A stretch of DNA of 64,000 nucleotides from Gammaproteobacteria bacterium (GTDB lineage: Bacteria; Pseudomonadota; Gammaproteobacteria; Acidiferrobacterales; Sulfurifustaceae): assembly GCA_016199745.1 (NCBI GenBank), contig JACQFZ010000070.1, positions 1-64,000 of the forward strand. The letters are read 5' to 3'. Position numbers and translations under genes: made by a program. Numbering within the stretch: the first letter of the stretch is position 1; each line of letters opens with the position of its first letter. Below the pieces are notes generated by a model. That model saw only the letters and a list, made by a program, of their open reading frames with translations, had not been told where the DNA came from and did not search any database. This document shows, piece after piece, positions 8,052 through 18,468 of the stretch.

Positions 8052-8063
8052 CCCGCCAGACAT
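8052..8063. repeat. 12-bp direct repeat, right copy (target duplication)
   Basis: CCCGCCAGACAT, immediately adjoining the element's right end and the ccoP stop codon (TAG at 8064-8066, minus strand). It matches 7835-7846. Confidence 0.65.
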
Positions 8064-9035
8064 CTAAAATCCGTTCCCACCACTGCTCTCACCCGGAACG
8101 GTTGATAGCGAATTCGTCGCGGCGACGGCCGGCGGATGTGACAAGCTGTAGATGTAAGCCGCCAGCACATGTACCTTAGCCTCGCCAAGAAAATCGTTGT
8201 GCGCCGGCATACGCCCGCTCCGTCCCTTCTCGATCGTCTCCATTACAATTTGCGACGTGCTGCCATAGAGCCACGTTTTGTCGGTCAGATTCGGCGCGCC
8301 GAGCGCCGGATTTCCTTTCCCTTCCGGGCCGTGACAGGCGACGCACAGCTGCTGAAATTTTTCCCGGCCGGCTGTCGCCGCGAGCTCGTCAACGTCCGCC
8401 AATTTCGACAGCGAGCGCACATAGGCGGCAACATTACGAACGCCATCCGCGCCTAATACCGGGCCCCAGGCCGGCATGGCACCGCTGCGTCCCTCCATGA
8501 TCGATTGTTTGATTGTCTGCGGATCGCCGCCCCACAACCAATCGTTGTCACGTAAATTAGGAAATCCGCGGGCGCCGCGCGCATCGGAGCCGTGACAAGC
8601 CGTGCAGTAATTTACAAACAACCGCTCGCCGGTTTTGAGCGCCTCGGCATTGGTCGCAAGCACCGCCAGATCTTCGTGCGAATATTTTTCGTATTGCGCG
8701 CCGAAATTTTGTTCGGCCTCGGCGGTTTCCTGTTCGTATTGACCGCGCTGGCTCCAACCGAGCATCCCGCTATAGCCGCCAAGTCCGGGATAAAGCGCGA
8801 GATAAACCAGACCGAAGACCAGCGTCAGATAAAACAGATTGAGCCACCAACGCGGTAATGGATTGTTCAGTTCCTTGAGATCTTCGTCCCAAACATGCCC
8901 GGTCGTTTCCGTCTGCTTGACATCCTTACGTCGCGGCGTCGCCATCCAACGATTGAGCCAGAACAGCGCGGCAATACCGGCAAGCGTCACGCCAGCGATA
9001 AACCAACTCCAAAAACCGGTGCTAAAGTCAGCCAT
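8064..9035 (-). CDS. ccoP: cbb3 oxidase dihaem subunit CcoP
   Basis: About 323 residues: two N-terminal membrane helices, then a periplasmic part with two cytochrome c domains, each with a CxxCH haem site (CTACHGSDARG and CVACHGPEGKG) and downstream Met ligands in GAMPAWG and GRMPAHN. CcoP passes electrons to CcoO/CcoN. I chose ATG 9035 (MADFSTGF), overlapping the end of ccoQ by 8 bases; ATG 9044 is possible. The longer open frame to 9125 overlaps ccoQ in another frame and is not needed. An element insertion lies right after the stop. Confidence 0.93.
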   Translation of the reverse strand: MADFSTGFWSWFIAGVTLAGIAALFWLNRWMATPRRKDVKQTETTGHVWDEDLKELNNPLPRWWLNLFYLTLVFGLVYLALYPGLGGYSGMLGWSQRGQYEQETAEAEQNFGAQYEKYSHEDLAVLATNAEALKTGERLFVNYCTACHGSDARGARGFPNLRDNDWLWGGDPQTIKQSIMEGRSGAMPAWGPVLGADGVRNVAAYVRSLSKLADVDELAATAGREKFQQLCVACHGPEGKGNPALGAPNLTDKTWLYGSTSQIVMETIEKGRSGRMPAHNDFLGEAKVHVLAAYIYSLSHPPAVAATNSLSTVPGESSGGNGF

Positions 9036-9183
9036 GTTTTTCATCTCGCGACGCATCGTCGAACGGCGCGTTTGCTGCGGCATCGAAACGATCCTGCTGC
9101 CGTGCACTCCATGCCCAGACGACAATGCCGATAAAGATAATCAACGACAACACCGTCCAAACCGCATTGATCACTGTCATCAT
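9028..9183 (-). CDS. ccoQ: cbb3 oxidase small subunit CcoQ
   Basis: 51 residues: a single membrane helix ([19 protein letters not shown]) followed by an acidic cytoplasmic tail, the normal CcoQ/FixQ design. It starts at ATG 9183 (or the next ATG, 9180) in an ATGA overlap with the ccoO stop and ends inside the ccoP start. CcoQ stabilises the assembled oxidase. The position between ccoO and ccoP and the tight overlaps make this call secure despite the size. Confidence 0.88.
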   Translation of the reverse strand: MMTVINAVWTVLSLIIFIGIVVWAWSARQQDRFDAAANAPFDDASRDEKHG

Positions 9184-9794
9184 CGACGCACCTTAATAAC
9201 AATACCGAGGTTTTGCAGATATGCGATCATCGCGTCCATTTCCGTTTTGCCATCGAGCTCTTGCGGTGCATTGGCGATATCTTCATCGGTATACGGATGG
9301 CCGAGTTGACGCAGTGTCCGCATTTTTTTCTGAACTAAGTCGGTGCTGAGCTTATTGGCCGCGAGCCAGGGATAACCCGGCATGATCGACTCCGGCACGA
9401 CGTCACGCGGACTAATAAGATGCGCGCGTTGCCAATCGTCCGAGTAACGCCCGCCGACGCGTGCGAGATCCGGACCGGTGCGCTTACTACCCCATTGAAA
9501 CGGGCGGTCGTAAACGAATTCGCCGGCGACCGAGTAGTGACCGTAGCGCTCGGTTTCGGCGCGGAACGGACGGATCATTTGCGAATGACAGCCGTAACAT
9601 CCTTCGCGTACGTAGATGTCGCGCCCCTCAAGCTGCAAGGCGGTGTACGGTTTAAGGCCGTCGACCGGCTCGGTGGTAGACCGTTGGAAAAACAACGGCA
9701 CGATCTCGACCAGCCCACCGATACTGATGACGATAACCACCAAGATAATCAGCAACCCTAAATTCTTTTCGATTTTGTCGTGCGCGCTTGCCAT
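9180..9794 (-). CDS. ccoO: cbb3 oxidase monohaem subunit CcoO
   Basis: 204 residues: one N-terminal membrane anchor, then a cytochrome c domain with haem site [13 protein letters not shown] and a Met ligand in [10 protein letters not shown]. CcoO is the membrane-bound c-type cytochrome that feeds electrons to the CcoN active site. Start ATG 9794 lies 9 bp after ccoN ends, and the stop overlaps ccoQ. All expected residues are present. Confidence 0.95.
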   Translation of the reverse strand: MASAHDKIEKNLGLLIILVVIVISIGGLVEIVPLFFQRSTTEPVDGLKPYTALQLEGRDIYVREGCYGCHSQMIRPFRAETERYGHYSVAGEFVYDRPFQWGSKRTGPDLARVGGRYSDDWQRAHLISPRDVVPESIMPGYPWLAANKLSTDLVQKKMRTLRQLGHPYTDEDIANAPQELDGKTEMDAMIAYLQNLGIVIKVRR

Positions 9795-9803
9795 GTGGCC
9801 CTC

Positions 9804-11240
9804 TTAATTTGTCATCGCCAGCGCCCGGCTCGGCGCCGGAACTTGGATAGCCACCGGCTTCGCGCCGGCGATCGTGCGCCGCAGGTTATAGGCCATGAGC
9901 AACATGCCGCCGAAGAAACACAGGCCGCCTACCAGACGCGCTATGTAAAACCGGTGCATCGCCTGTACCGTCTCGACGAAGCTATAGGTCAAGGTGCCGT
10001 CGGGATTCACGGCCCGCCACATCAACCCCTGCATCACACCGGCAGTCCACATGGCGGCGATGTAGATCACGATGCCGATGGTCGAAACCCAAAAATGCGT
10101 TTCCACCAGCTTTAGGCTGTAGAGCGGACGATTGAACAGTCGCGGGATCAAGAAATAGATCGACCCAATCGATACCATCGCTACCCAGCCGAGCGCGCCG
10201 GCATGCACGTGGCCGATGGTCCAATCGGTGTAGTGCGACAACGCATTGACCGTCTTGATCGACATCATCGGCCCTTCGAACGTCGCCATGCCGTAGAACG
10301 ACACCGACACCACCAAGAACTTGAGAATCGGATCGGTACGCAACTTATGCCAGGCACCGGACAGCGTCATGATGCCGTTGATCATTCCGCCCCACGACGG
10401 CGCCAACAGGATTATCGAGAACACCATGCCTATCGACTGCACCCAATCGGGCAACGCCGTGTAGTGCAGATGATGCGGGCCGGCCCAGATATAAGTGAAG
10501 ATCAGCGCCCAAAAGTGGACCACGCTCAAGCGATAGGAATACACCGGCCGCTCCGCTTGCTTCGGAATGAAGTAGTACATGATGCCGAGGAAGCCGGCGG
10601 TCAGAAAAAAGCCGACGGCATTGTGGCCGTACCACCATTGGATCATCGCGTCCTGAACACCGGCGTAGGCCGAATACGATTTCCAGAACGACACCGGCAG
10701 CGCCAAGCTGTTAAAGATGTGCAGAATGGCGATCGTCAGGATGAAGGCACCGAAGAACCAATTGGCGACGTAGATATGACTGACCCGGCGCTTGGCGAGC
10801 GTGCCGAAGAAGACAATTGCGTAGGCGATCCAGACGACGGCGATGAGAATATCTATCGGCCATTCCAACTCGGCGTATTCCTTGCTGGACGTAATACCGA
10901 GCGGCAACGTGATGGCAGCGGCGACGATCACCAGCTGCCAGCCCCAGAAGGTAAAGGCCGCGAGCTTGTCGCTGTGCAACCGCACGTGGCATGTGCGTTG
11001 GACGACGTAGTACGACGCCGCAAACAGTGCCGAGCCACCAAACGCGAAGATCACGGCATTGGTATGCAACGGCCGCAGGCGCGAGAATGTCAGGTACGGA
11101 ATATCAAAATTAAGCTGCGGCCACGCCATTTGCGCGGCGATGATGACACCGACCAACATGCCGACGATGCCCCATACCACGGTCATCACGGCAAATTGGC
11201 GTACAACGGTGTCGTTGTACGTCGTTGTTACTGCAGTCAT
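9804..11240 (-). CDS. ccoN: cbb3 cytochrome c oxidase catalytic subunit I
   Basis: 478 residues with about 12 membrane helices. Haem-copper oxidase histidines are visible: [12 protein letters not shown] (low-spin haem), [13 protein letters not shown] with the tyrosine-containing segment following, [15 protein letters not shown] (CuB pair) and [10 protein letters not shown] near the C-terminus. CcoN reduces O2 to water with high affinity and pumps protons. AAAGGGG lies upstream of ATG 11240. Its promoter region, shared with ccoI, has two FNR-type boxes, consistent with low-oxygen induction. Confidence 0.96.
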   Translation of the reverse strand: MTAVTTTYNDTVVRQFAVMTVVWGIVGMLVGVIIAAQMAWPQLNFDIPYLTFSRLRPLHTNAVIFAFGGSALFAASYYVVQRTCHVRLHSDKLAAFTFWGWQLVIVAAAITLPLGITSSKEYAELEWPIDILIAVVWIAYAIVFFGTLAKRRVSHIYVANWFFGAFILTIAILHIFNSLALPVSFWKSYSAYAGVQDAMIQWWYGHNAVGFFLTAGFLGIMYYFIPKQAERPVYSYRLSVVHFWALIFTYIWAGPHHLHYTALPDWVQSIGMVFSIILLAPSWGGMINGIMTLSGAWHKLRTDPILKFLVVSVSFYGMATFEGPMMSIKTVNALSHYTDWTIGHVHAGALGWVAMVSIGSIYFLIPRLFNRPLYSLKLVETHFWVSTIGIVIYIAAMWTAGVMQGLMWRAVNPDGTLTYSFVETVQAMHRFYIARLVGGLCFFGGMLLMAYNLRRTIAGAKPVAIQVPAPSRALAMTN

Positions 11241-11279
11241 GCAGGCGCCCCTTTTAAATTACCCACAACGTCGGTTCTT

Positions 11280-11293
11280 TGACGAAGATCAAC
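11280..11293. promoter_or_regulatory. FNR/ANR-type box, ccoN-proximal
   Basis: TTGACGAAGATCAA matches TTGAT-N4-ATCAA at 9 of 10 positions. It is centred 46 bp from the ccoN start codon. That is too close for a standard class II promoter with a full leader, so it may be an auxiliary or repressing site downstream of the main start. Confidence 0.55.
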
Positions 11294-11378
11294 CATCGTT
11301 CTGATCCGATCGAGTAAACCCGCGTCACCGGACCCGATTCAATGTCACAAACGATAGTCGACGTCGGTGTTTCCTTGT

Positions 11379-11392
11379 TTGATGCAGATCAA
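11379..11392. promoter_or_regulatory. perfect FNR/ANR box between ccoN and ccoI
   Basis: TTGATGCAGATCAA is a perfect TTGAT-N4-ATCAA palindrome. Toward ccoN, TATCGT (11351-11356, complement) would place a start near 11344, 41.5 bp from the box centre. Toward ccoI, TAATAC (11417-11422) would place one near 11428, also about 42 bp away. One box could activate both directions. Confidence 0.7.
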
Positions 11393-11482
11393 GGATTTGT
11401 GGAGTAACTGGGTGCGTAATACGGTTCGCGCATACGCTGTAAGAGTCTGAATAAACAAGCCGCGCACAAACCGGAACGCCTC

Positions 11483-13975
11483 ATGACAGCGTCAGCGCCA
11501 TCACTCGCCATCACCGCAGACCCGGTACCGGCGCGAACTGCGGTCGTTTCCTGCTTCCACTGCGGCCTGCCGATACCGACCGGCACCAACTTGTCACTCA
11601 CCTGGGACGGCGTTACCCGTCCGCTCTGCTGCCGTGGTTGTCAGGCAGTGGCCAATACGATCGTCGACGCCGGGATCGGCGACTACTACCGCTTTCGCAC
11701 GGCCGCCGCCGCTAAAGGCGACGAGCTCGTACCGGACACGCTCCGTGAGCTCGCCGTCTATGATCATCCGTCTGTGCAACGCGGATTCGTCCGCGACGTC
11801 GGCGAACAACGTGAAGCGGCGTTGATCCTGGATGGCATCACATGTGCCGCCTGTATTTGGCTGAACGAGCAACAACTGAAACGTCTTGAGGGTGTACACG
11901 ACGTGCAGGTGAATTACGCGACACGGCGGGCGCGCGTGATATGGGACGATAAAAAAATCCATTTGAGCGGCATCCTAAAGGCGATTCGCGCCATCGGTTA
12001 CGATGCTCATCCTTACGACGCGGCACGTAGCCAACAACTGCTAGCGCAAGAACGGCGTGCGTTGCTGCGCCGACTCGGCGTCGCCGGCATCATGGCAGCG
12101 CAAGTGATGACGTTGTCCGAGGCGCTCTATTTCGGCGATTGGTCCGGCAGCGATCCGATGTTGCGTACGTTCTTTAGCTGGATCAGCCTGGCGCTCACGC
12201 TACCGGTACTGCTCTACAGCGCGCGACCATTCTTCCGCGCTGCCGCCAACAGTGTGCGCCACGCGCGCGTCGGCATGGATGTGCTCGTGACCCTCGGCAT
12301 CGGCGGCGCCTTTGCCGCCAGCGCCGTCGCCACAATTACCGGCAACGGTATTGCTTACTACGACGCGGTCACCATGTTCGTGTTCTTACTGCTCGGCGGT
12401 CGTTATTTGGAGCTGGCCGCGCGCGCACGCGCCAGTGAATCCGTCGAGTCTCTGATTAAGGCAACACCGGCCAGTGCCACTCGCTTGAACGCGCGCGCCG
12501 AACCGGAGCAACTGCCGGTCGCGGAACTCGTACTCGGCGACCTCGTGCTCGTGCGTCCCGGCGAAACGATTCCTGCCGACGGCGTCATTCGTGGCGGGCT
12601 TTCGAGCGTCAACGAATCGTTGCTCACCGGCGAAAGCCGACCGATCCCCAAAGCAGTGGGCGACACAGTCATCGGCGGCTCGATCAATATCGAAAGCCCG
12701 CTGACCGTGCGCGTCGACAAAACCGGCACCGACACCGTGCTGTCGGCGGTGTTACGACTGCTCGATCGCGCACAAACGGAAAAGCCGCGCATCGCCGAGA
12801 TCGCCGACCGGGTCGCCGCCTGGTTCGTCATCGGCATGCTCGTCGTTACCGCGCTGGTCGGCGCCTATTGGTGGCAGCACGATGCGACCCGCTTTTTGCC
12901 GATCGTCATCGCCGTACTCATCGTCACTTGCCCGTGCGCGTTGGCGTTAGCGACCCCGACCGCGCTTACCGCGGCGACGTCGACACTGGCGCGTAACGGC
13001 ATGCTCGTCACTCGCGGCCATGCGCTCGAAACACTAGCGCGCGCGACTCACTTCGTCTTCGATAAAACCGGCACATTGACGCTCGGTCAATTGCACATCC
13101 GCCGTACCCAAGTGTTGGGCAACGAAACAAGCGAGCGCTGTCTCACGATCGCCGCCGCACTTGAGCAGCATTCAGAACACCCTATCGCCTGCGCCATCGT
13201 CGCCGACGCGGCAACGATGAAACTTCCGCAGATCAACAACGTGAAAAATCGCGTCGGCGCCGGTCTCTCCGGCGTGATGGACAACCGTCCGATTTTTATC
13301 GGCACACCAGCGTTCATCGCCGAGATGACACAGTTCCAGTTAGCGCCTGAGACGCTCGCTGATCTACGAAACGGTGGCGGCACGGTCGTGCTACTGGCGA
13401 CAACGGCGCAATTGCTCGCCGCCTTTGTGCTCAATGACACATTACGCCCGGGCGCCGCCGAATTGATCGCTGAGCTAAAGCGCTACGGACGACACATCGT
13501 CATGCTGACCGGCGACCACAGCGAGTCGGCAATGGCAGTTGCCAAATCGCTCGGCATCGACGACGTCCACGCCGAGCTAACACCGGCAGCCAAGCTGGCA
13601 CGATTGCAGGCGTTCCAGCAGAACGGCGCCATCATTGCCATGGCCGGCGACGGCATCAACGACGCCCCCGTGCTCGTCGGCGCGCAGGTGTCCATCGCCA
13701 TGAACAATGCCGCCGACATTGCCGCTGCCAGCGCCGATATGGTTTTACTGTCGTCGGACCTACGCCCGCTTGCCGCCGCCGTCACGACTGCCCGCCGCAC
13801 GACATCCGTAATCCGGCAAAATCTTACGTGGGCCATTTTGTATAACCTGCTCGCCGTTCCAACGGCGGCCACGGGTGTCGTTGCACCGTGGGTAGCCGCG
13901 CTCGGCATGTCGACAAGTTCATTGCTGGTGGTGGCAAATGCGTGGCGCCTTCATCGGCGGCCTGGGCGTCCATAA
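11483..13975 (+). CDS. ccoI: copper-exporting P1B ATPase CcoI/FixI for cbb3 assembly
   Basis: 830 residues. The N-terminal Cys-rich motif (CFHCGLPIP, then CCRGC, residues 24-53) is typical of FixI. A heavy-metal-associated domain with GITCAAC (118-124) follows, then membrane helices, TGES (382-385), the metal-selective CPC at 483-485 (TCPCALALATP), the phosphorylated Asp in DKTGTLT (about 527) and AGDGINDAP. Members move Cu(I) outward for insertion into CcoN. It is divergent from ccoN behind a shared FNR box; ccoS starts 4 bp later. Confidence 0.94.
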   Translation: MTASAPSLAITADPVPARTAVVSCFHCGLPIPTGTNLSLTWDGVTRPLCCRGCQAVANTIVDAGIGDYYRFRTAAAAKGDELVPDTLRELAVYDHPSVQRGFVRDVGEQREAALILDGITCAACIWLNEQQLKRLEGVHDVQVNYATRRARVIWDDKKIHLSGILKAIRAIGYDAHPYDAARSQQLLAQERRALLRRLGVAGIMAAQVMTLSEALYFGDWSGSDPMLRTFFSWISLALTLPVLLYSARPFFRAAANSVRHARVGMDVLVTLGIGGAFAASAVATITGNGIAYYDAVTMFVFLLLGGRYLELAARARASESVESLIKATPASATRLNARAEPEQLPVAELVLGDLVLVRPGETIPADGVIRGGLSSVNESLLTGESRPIPKAVGDTVIGGSINIESPLTVRVDKTGTDTVLSAVLRLLDRAQTEKPRIAEIADRVAAWFVIGMLVVTALVGAYWWQHDATRFLPIVIAVLIVTCPCALALATPTALTAATSTLARNGMLVTRGHALETLARATHFVFDKTGTLTLGQLHIRRTQVLGNETSERCLTIAAALEQHSEHPIACAIVADAATMKLPQINNVKNRVGAGLSGVMDNRPIFIGTPAFIAEMTQFQLAPETLADLRNGGGTVVLLATTAQLLAAFVLNDTLRPGAAELIAELKRYGRHIVMLTGDHSESAMAVAKSLGIDDVHAELTPAAKLARLQAFQQNGAIIAMAGDGINDAPVLVGAQVSIAMNNAADIAAASADMVLLSSDLRPLAAAVTTARRTTSVIRQNLTWAILYNLLAVPTAATGVVAPWVAALGMSTSSLLVVANAWRLHRRPGRP

Positions 13976-13979
13976 ACGT

Positions 13980-14165
13980 ATGGAAGTCGTCTATCTGCTC
14001 GTCCTACTTGCATTGGTGATTAGCCTAATCATCGTCGGGATATTTTTGTGGTCGGTACAAAGCGGACAATTCGAGGATCTCGAGGGGCCAGCGCATACAA
14101 TACTGATGGATCGCGAAACGCCCATTGCGCCGAGCACGGATGACACCGGACCGCGTTCGGGATAA
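13980..14165 (+). CDS. ccoS: cbb3 oxidase maturation protein CcoS
   Basis: 61 residues: a single N-terminal membrane helix (VYLLVLLALVISLIIVGIFLWSV) and the CcoS pattern SGQFEDLEGPA immediately after it. CcoS is required for insertion of redox cofactors (haem, copper) into cbb3 oxidase. I take ATG 13980, five bases after the ccoI stop; the longer frame from 13938 overlaps ccoI. It is probably co-transcribed with ccoI and the following ATPase. Confidence 0.92.
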   Translation: MEVVYLLVLLALVISLIIVGIFLWSVQSGQFEDLEGPAHTILMDRETPIAPSTDDTGPRSG

Positions 14166-14181
14166 TCCCGATATCGCAAAC

Positions 14182-16764
<2,583 letters not shown>

Positions 16765-16887
16765 AAATACGAAGTCCTTTGGTAGTCGCGGTTCGATTTA
16801 TCGCCCCATCATAGCCCTCCCCGTTTCACGGTATGAAATAACGCTAAAAAACCTTCGTTCTCGCTTCAACCCCTAAGCACGAAAACT

Positions 16888-16901
16888 TTGACATCGGTCA
16901 A
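16888..16901. promoter_or_regulatory. FNR/DNR-like box upstream of membrane protein trio
   Basis: TTGACATCGGTCAA is a perfect palindrome matching TTGAC-N4-GTCAA. A -10-like TAAAAA at 16924-16929 would put the start near 16936, 41.5 bp from the box centre. This is the geometry of class II FNR activation. Confidence 0.6.
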
Positions 16902-16953
16902 GGTACATCGGACCGGACGCTGCTAAAAATGAAATATCAAAGGGAGGAGCCTT

Positions 16954-17418
16954 ATGAAAGAAATCATTCTCATGCTACATCCCACCTTCGGTGTTCTGGG
17001 CGTGCTCGCCACCGTATGGGTCGGCGTCGAAATCTTGAACGCCAGTGCACATAACGAGAAGCGCATCCGTTGTGCCGCCTTAATCGCCGCCGTCATGTTT
17101 TGGTTGTCGTATATGTTCGGCGGCTACTGGTATGTCTTGTACTACGCCGCCGATAAAGCGGTAATCAAAAGCGGCCCCTGGCCGTTCGCGCACGATCTGG
17201 TAATGGAAAGCAAAGAACATTTGTTCTTTGTACTGCTGCTCTTGAGCACGTACCTGCCAATCGCTACGCGTGCAAGCGGCAACCGATTGATCCTCGATTC
17301 AGGCACCCGCCAGCTATTACTCACCGTAACGACGTTTATCGTGTTACTTGGCTTGGCGATGGAAGGCGGTGGTGCCGTTGTCGCGCTCGGCGTGAAACTC
17401 GGATTGCTCGGAGGGTAA
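16954..17418 (+). CDS. four-helix membrane protein of unknown function
   Basis: 154 residues with four hydrophobic segments: near the N-terminus, at about 40-65, 88-105 and 118-150. Histidines lie at or in helices (LHPTFG near residue 9, KEHLFFVLLLL at about 90), and the loop between helices 2 and 3 is aromatic (GGYWYVLYYAADKA). The paired membrane histidines would allow haem binding, but that is inference. A strong GGGAGGAG precedes ATG 16954, and an FNR-like box lies upstream. First of three co-directional small membrane proteins. I do not recognise the family. Confidence 0.8.
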   Translation: MKEIILMLHPTFGVLGVLATVWVGVEILNASAHNEKRIRCAALIAAVMFWLSYMFGGYWYVLYYAADKAVIKSGPWPFAHDLVMESKEHLFFVLLLLSTYLPIATRASGNRLILDSGTRQLLLTVTTFIVLLGLAMEGGGAVVALGVKLGLLGG

Positions 17419-17421
17419 GGT

Positions 17422-17733
17422 ATGTCGAATCGAAATACAGTGTTGTCGTTCGGGCTCTCAGCAGCAGTAACAAGTGTGTTGACAGTGCTGCTGGTGGTCG
17501 CCAAAGAAACCAACGAGTCACTCATGACGTGGATGAAAGCCGTGTCGGGTCATCATTGGATTACGCACGGAATACTAACGGTGCTGGTGTTCGTAGCGCT
17601 GGGGTTTATTCTGGCGAGATTCCAACCCAGTAAACGTTCGTGGATCAATGAAAGCGGCCTGGCGCTTCTTGTCGGTGCGACCACGGTTGTCAGCGGCCTA
17701 TTGCTCTTTGGATTTTTCCTGATGCGCGGCTGA
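17422..17733 (+). CDS. small three-helix membrane protein, unknown
   Basis: 103 residues with three predicted helices (about 8-26, 47-65 and 78-101). It starts 3 bp after the preceding stop, with GGAGGGTAAGGT as ribosome site, so it is translationally coupled. No catalytic motif is visible; the loop SGHHWITHG holds three histidines near the second helix. It probably forms a complex or acts in the same process as the first protein. I do not recognise it. Confidence 0.75.
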   Translation: MSNRNTVLSFGLSAAVTSVLTVLLVVAKETNESLMTWMKAVSGHHWITHGILTVLVFVALGFILARFQPSKRSWINESGLALLVGATTVVSGLLLFGFFLMRG

Positions 17734-17766
17734 TTCCCGGCTGTCGACAAAATTTGGAGGTGTTGC

Positions 17767-18255
17767 TTGGTAAACCGCAAAAAAACTCGCCGATCGCTGG
17801 CGCTGCCGACGTCGCTGGTGCTGTTGGCCGGACTCGCTGGCGGTTTGGCCGAAGTCGTATGGGTGGCCGCCTACGGCGTCATCTCACCAGTGTCGGCGGC
17901 GAATATTGCACGGGAAGTCACCTCGAGCATAGCACCGAACCTGGTGCAGTCGCCTAACGCCGTAATGATCGGTCTCGGGATTCATCTGCTGCTTTCGTTG
18001 GTCGTCGGATTTGGCTTTGCCCGTGTTGTCTGGCCGCGCCTGAGCCATCGGCGGTCGGCGGCAATATTTGCCTCAGCGTTGGCGACGCTGGCGGTGCTAT
18101 GGGCGATCAACTTCTTCGCGGTATTGCCGATGCTCCATCCAACGTTTGTAACGCTGCTACCGTATGCGGTGACATTCATTTCTAAAGCACTGTTCGCGCT
18201 TGCCATGGCGGCGGTACTAACAGGCGTTCGGCCACTGGTACCAGTACACGCTTGA
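17767..18255 (+). CDS. four-helix membrane protein, unknown
   Basis: 162 residues. It starts at TTG 17767 behind GGAGG with good spacing. A basic N-terminus (VNRKKTRRS) is followed by hydrophobic segments at about 14-38, 65-85, 97-118 and 130-152. The segment SVSAANIAREVTSSIAP between helices 1 and 2 is amphipathic. It is the last gene of the trio, 33 bp after the second. No known domain is recognised. The TTG start is inferred from the ribosome site. Confidence 0.7.
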   Translation: MVNRKKTRRSLALPTSLVLLAGLAGGLAEVVWVAAYGVISPVSAANIAREVTSSIAPNLVQSPNAVMIGLGIHLLLSLVVGFGFARVVWPRLSHRRSAAIFASALATLAVLWAINFFAVLPMLHPTFVTLLPYAVTFISKALFALAMAAVLTGVRPLVPVHA

Positions 18256-18468
18256 TGCGTTTTACTCCCTCCCTCTTTCAAGGACGGGATTGGAACATTT
18301 TATTATCTACCGCAAGCGGCGCCGCAGCGATTAGGTGTCATGCAGCCGACGAAGTATCCGAGCGATCAGCAGGTCCTGCGAATTCTGACATTACCGTTTG
18401 TCCAAAAAAACGCTGATCTCCTATTAGCGCCTGCTCTTGATGGGAAGTGGACTGGCGGGCACCAACTA

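Noticed and set aside
9036-9125. Upstream extension of ccoP to 9125
   Set aside because: It overlaps the ccoQ coding sequence almost entirely and lacks CcoP-like sequence; ATG 9035 fits the family start.
10203-11282. Long 359-codon plus-strand ORF antisense to ccoN
   Set aside because: Product is a low-complexity Arg/His/Asp-rich shadow of ccoN codons with no family features.
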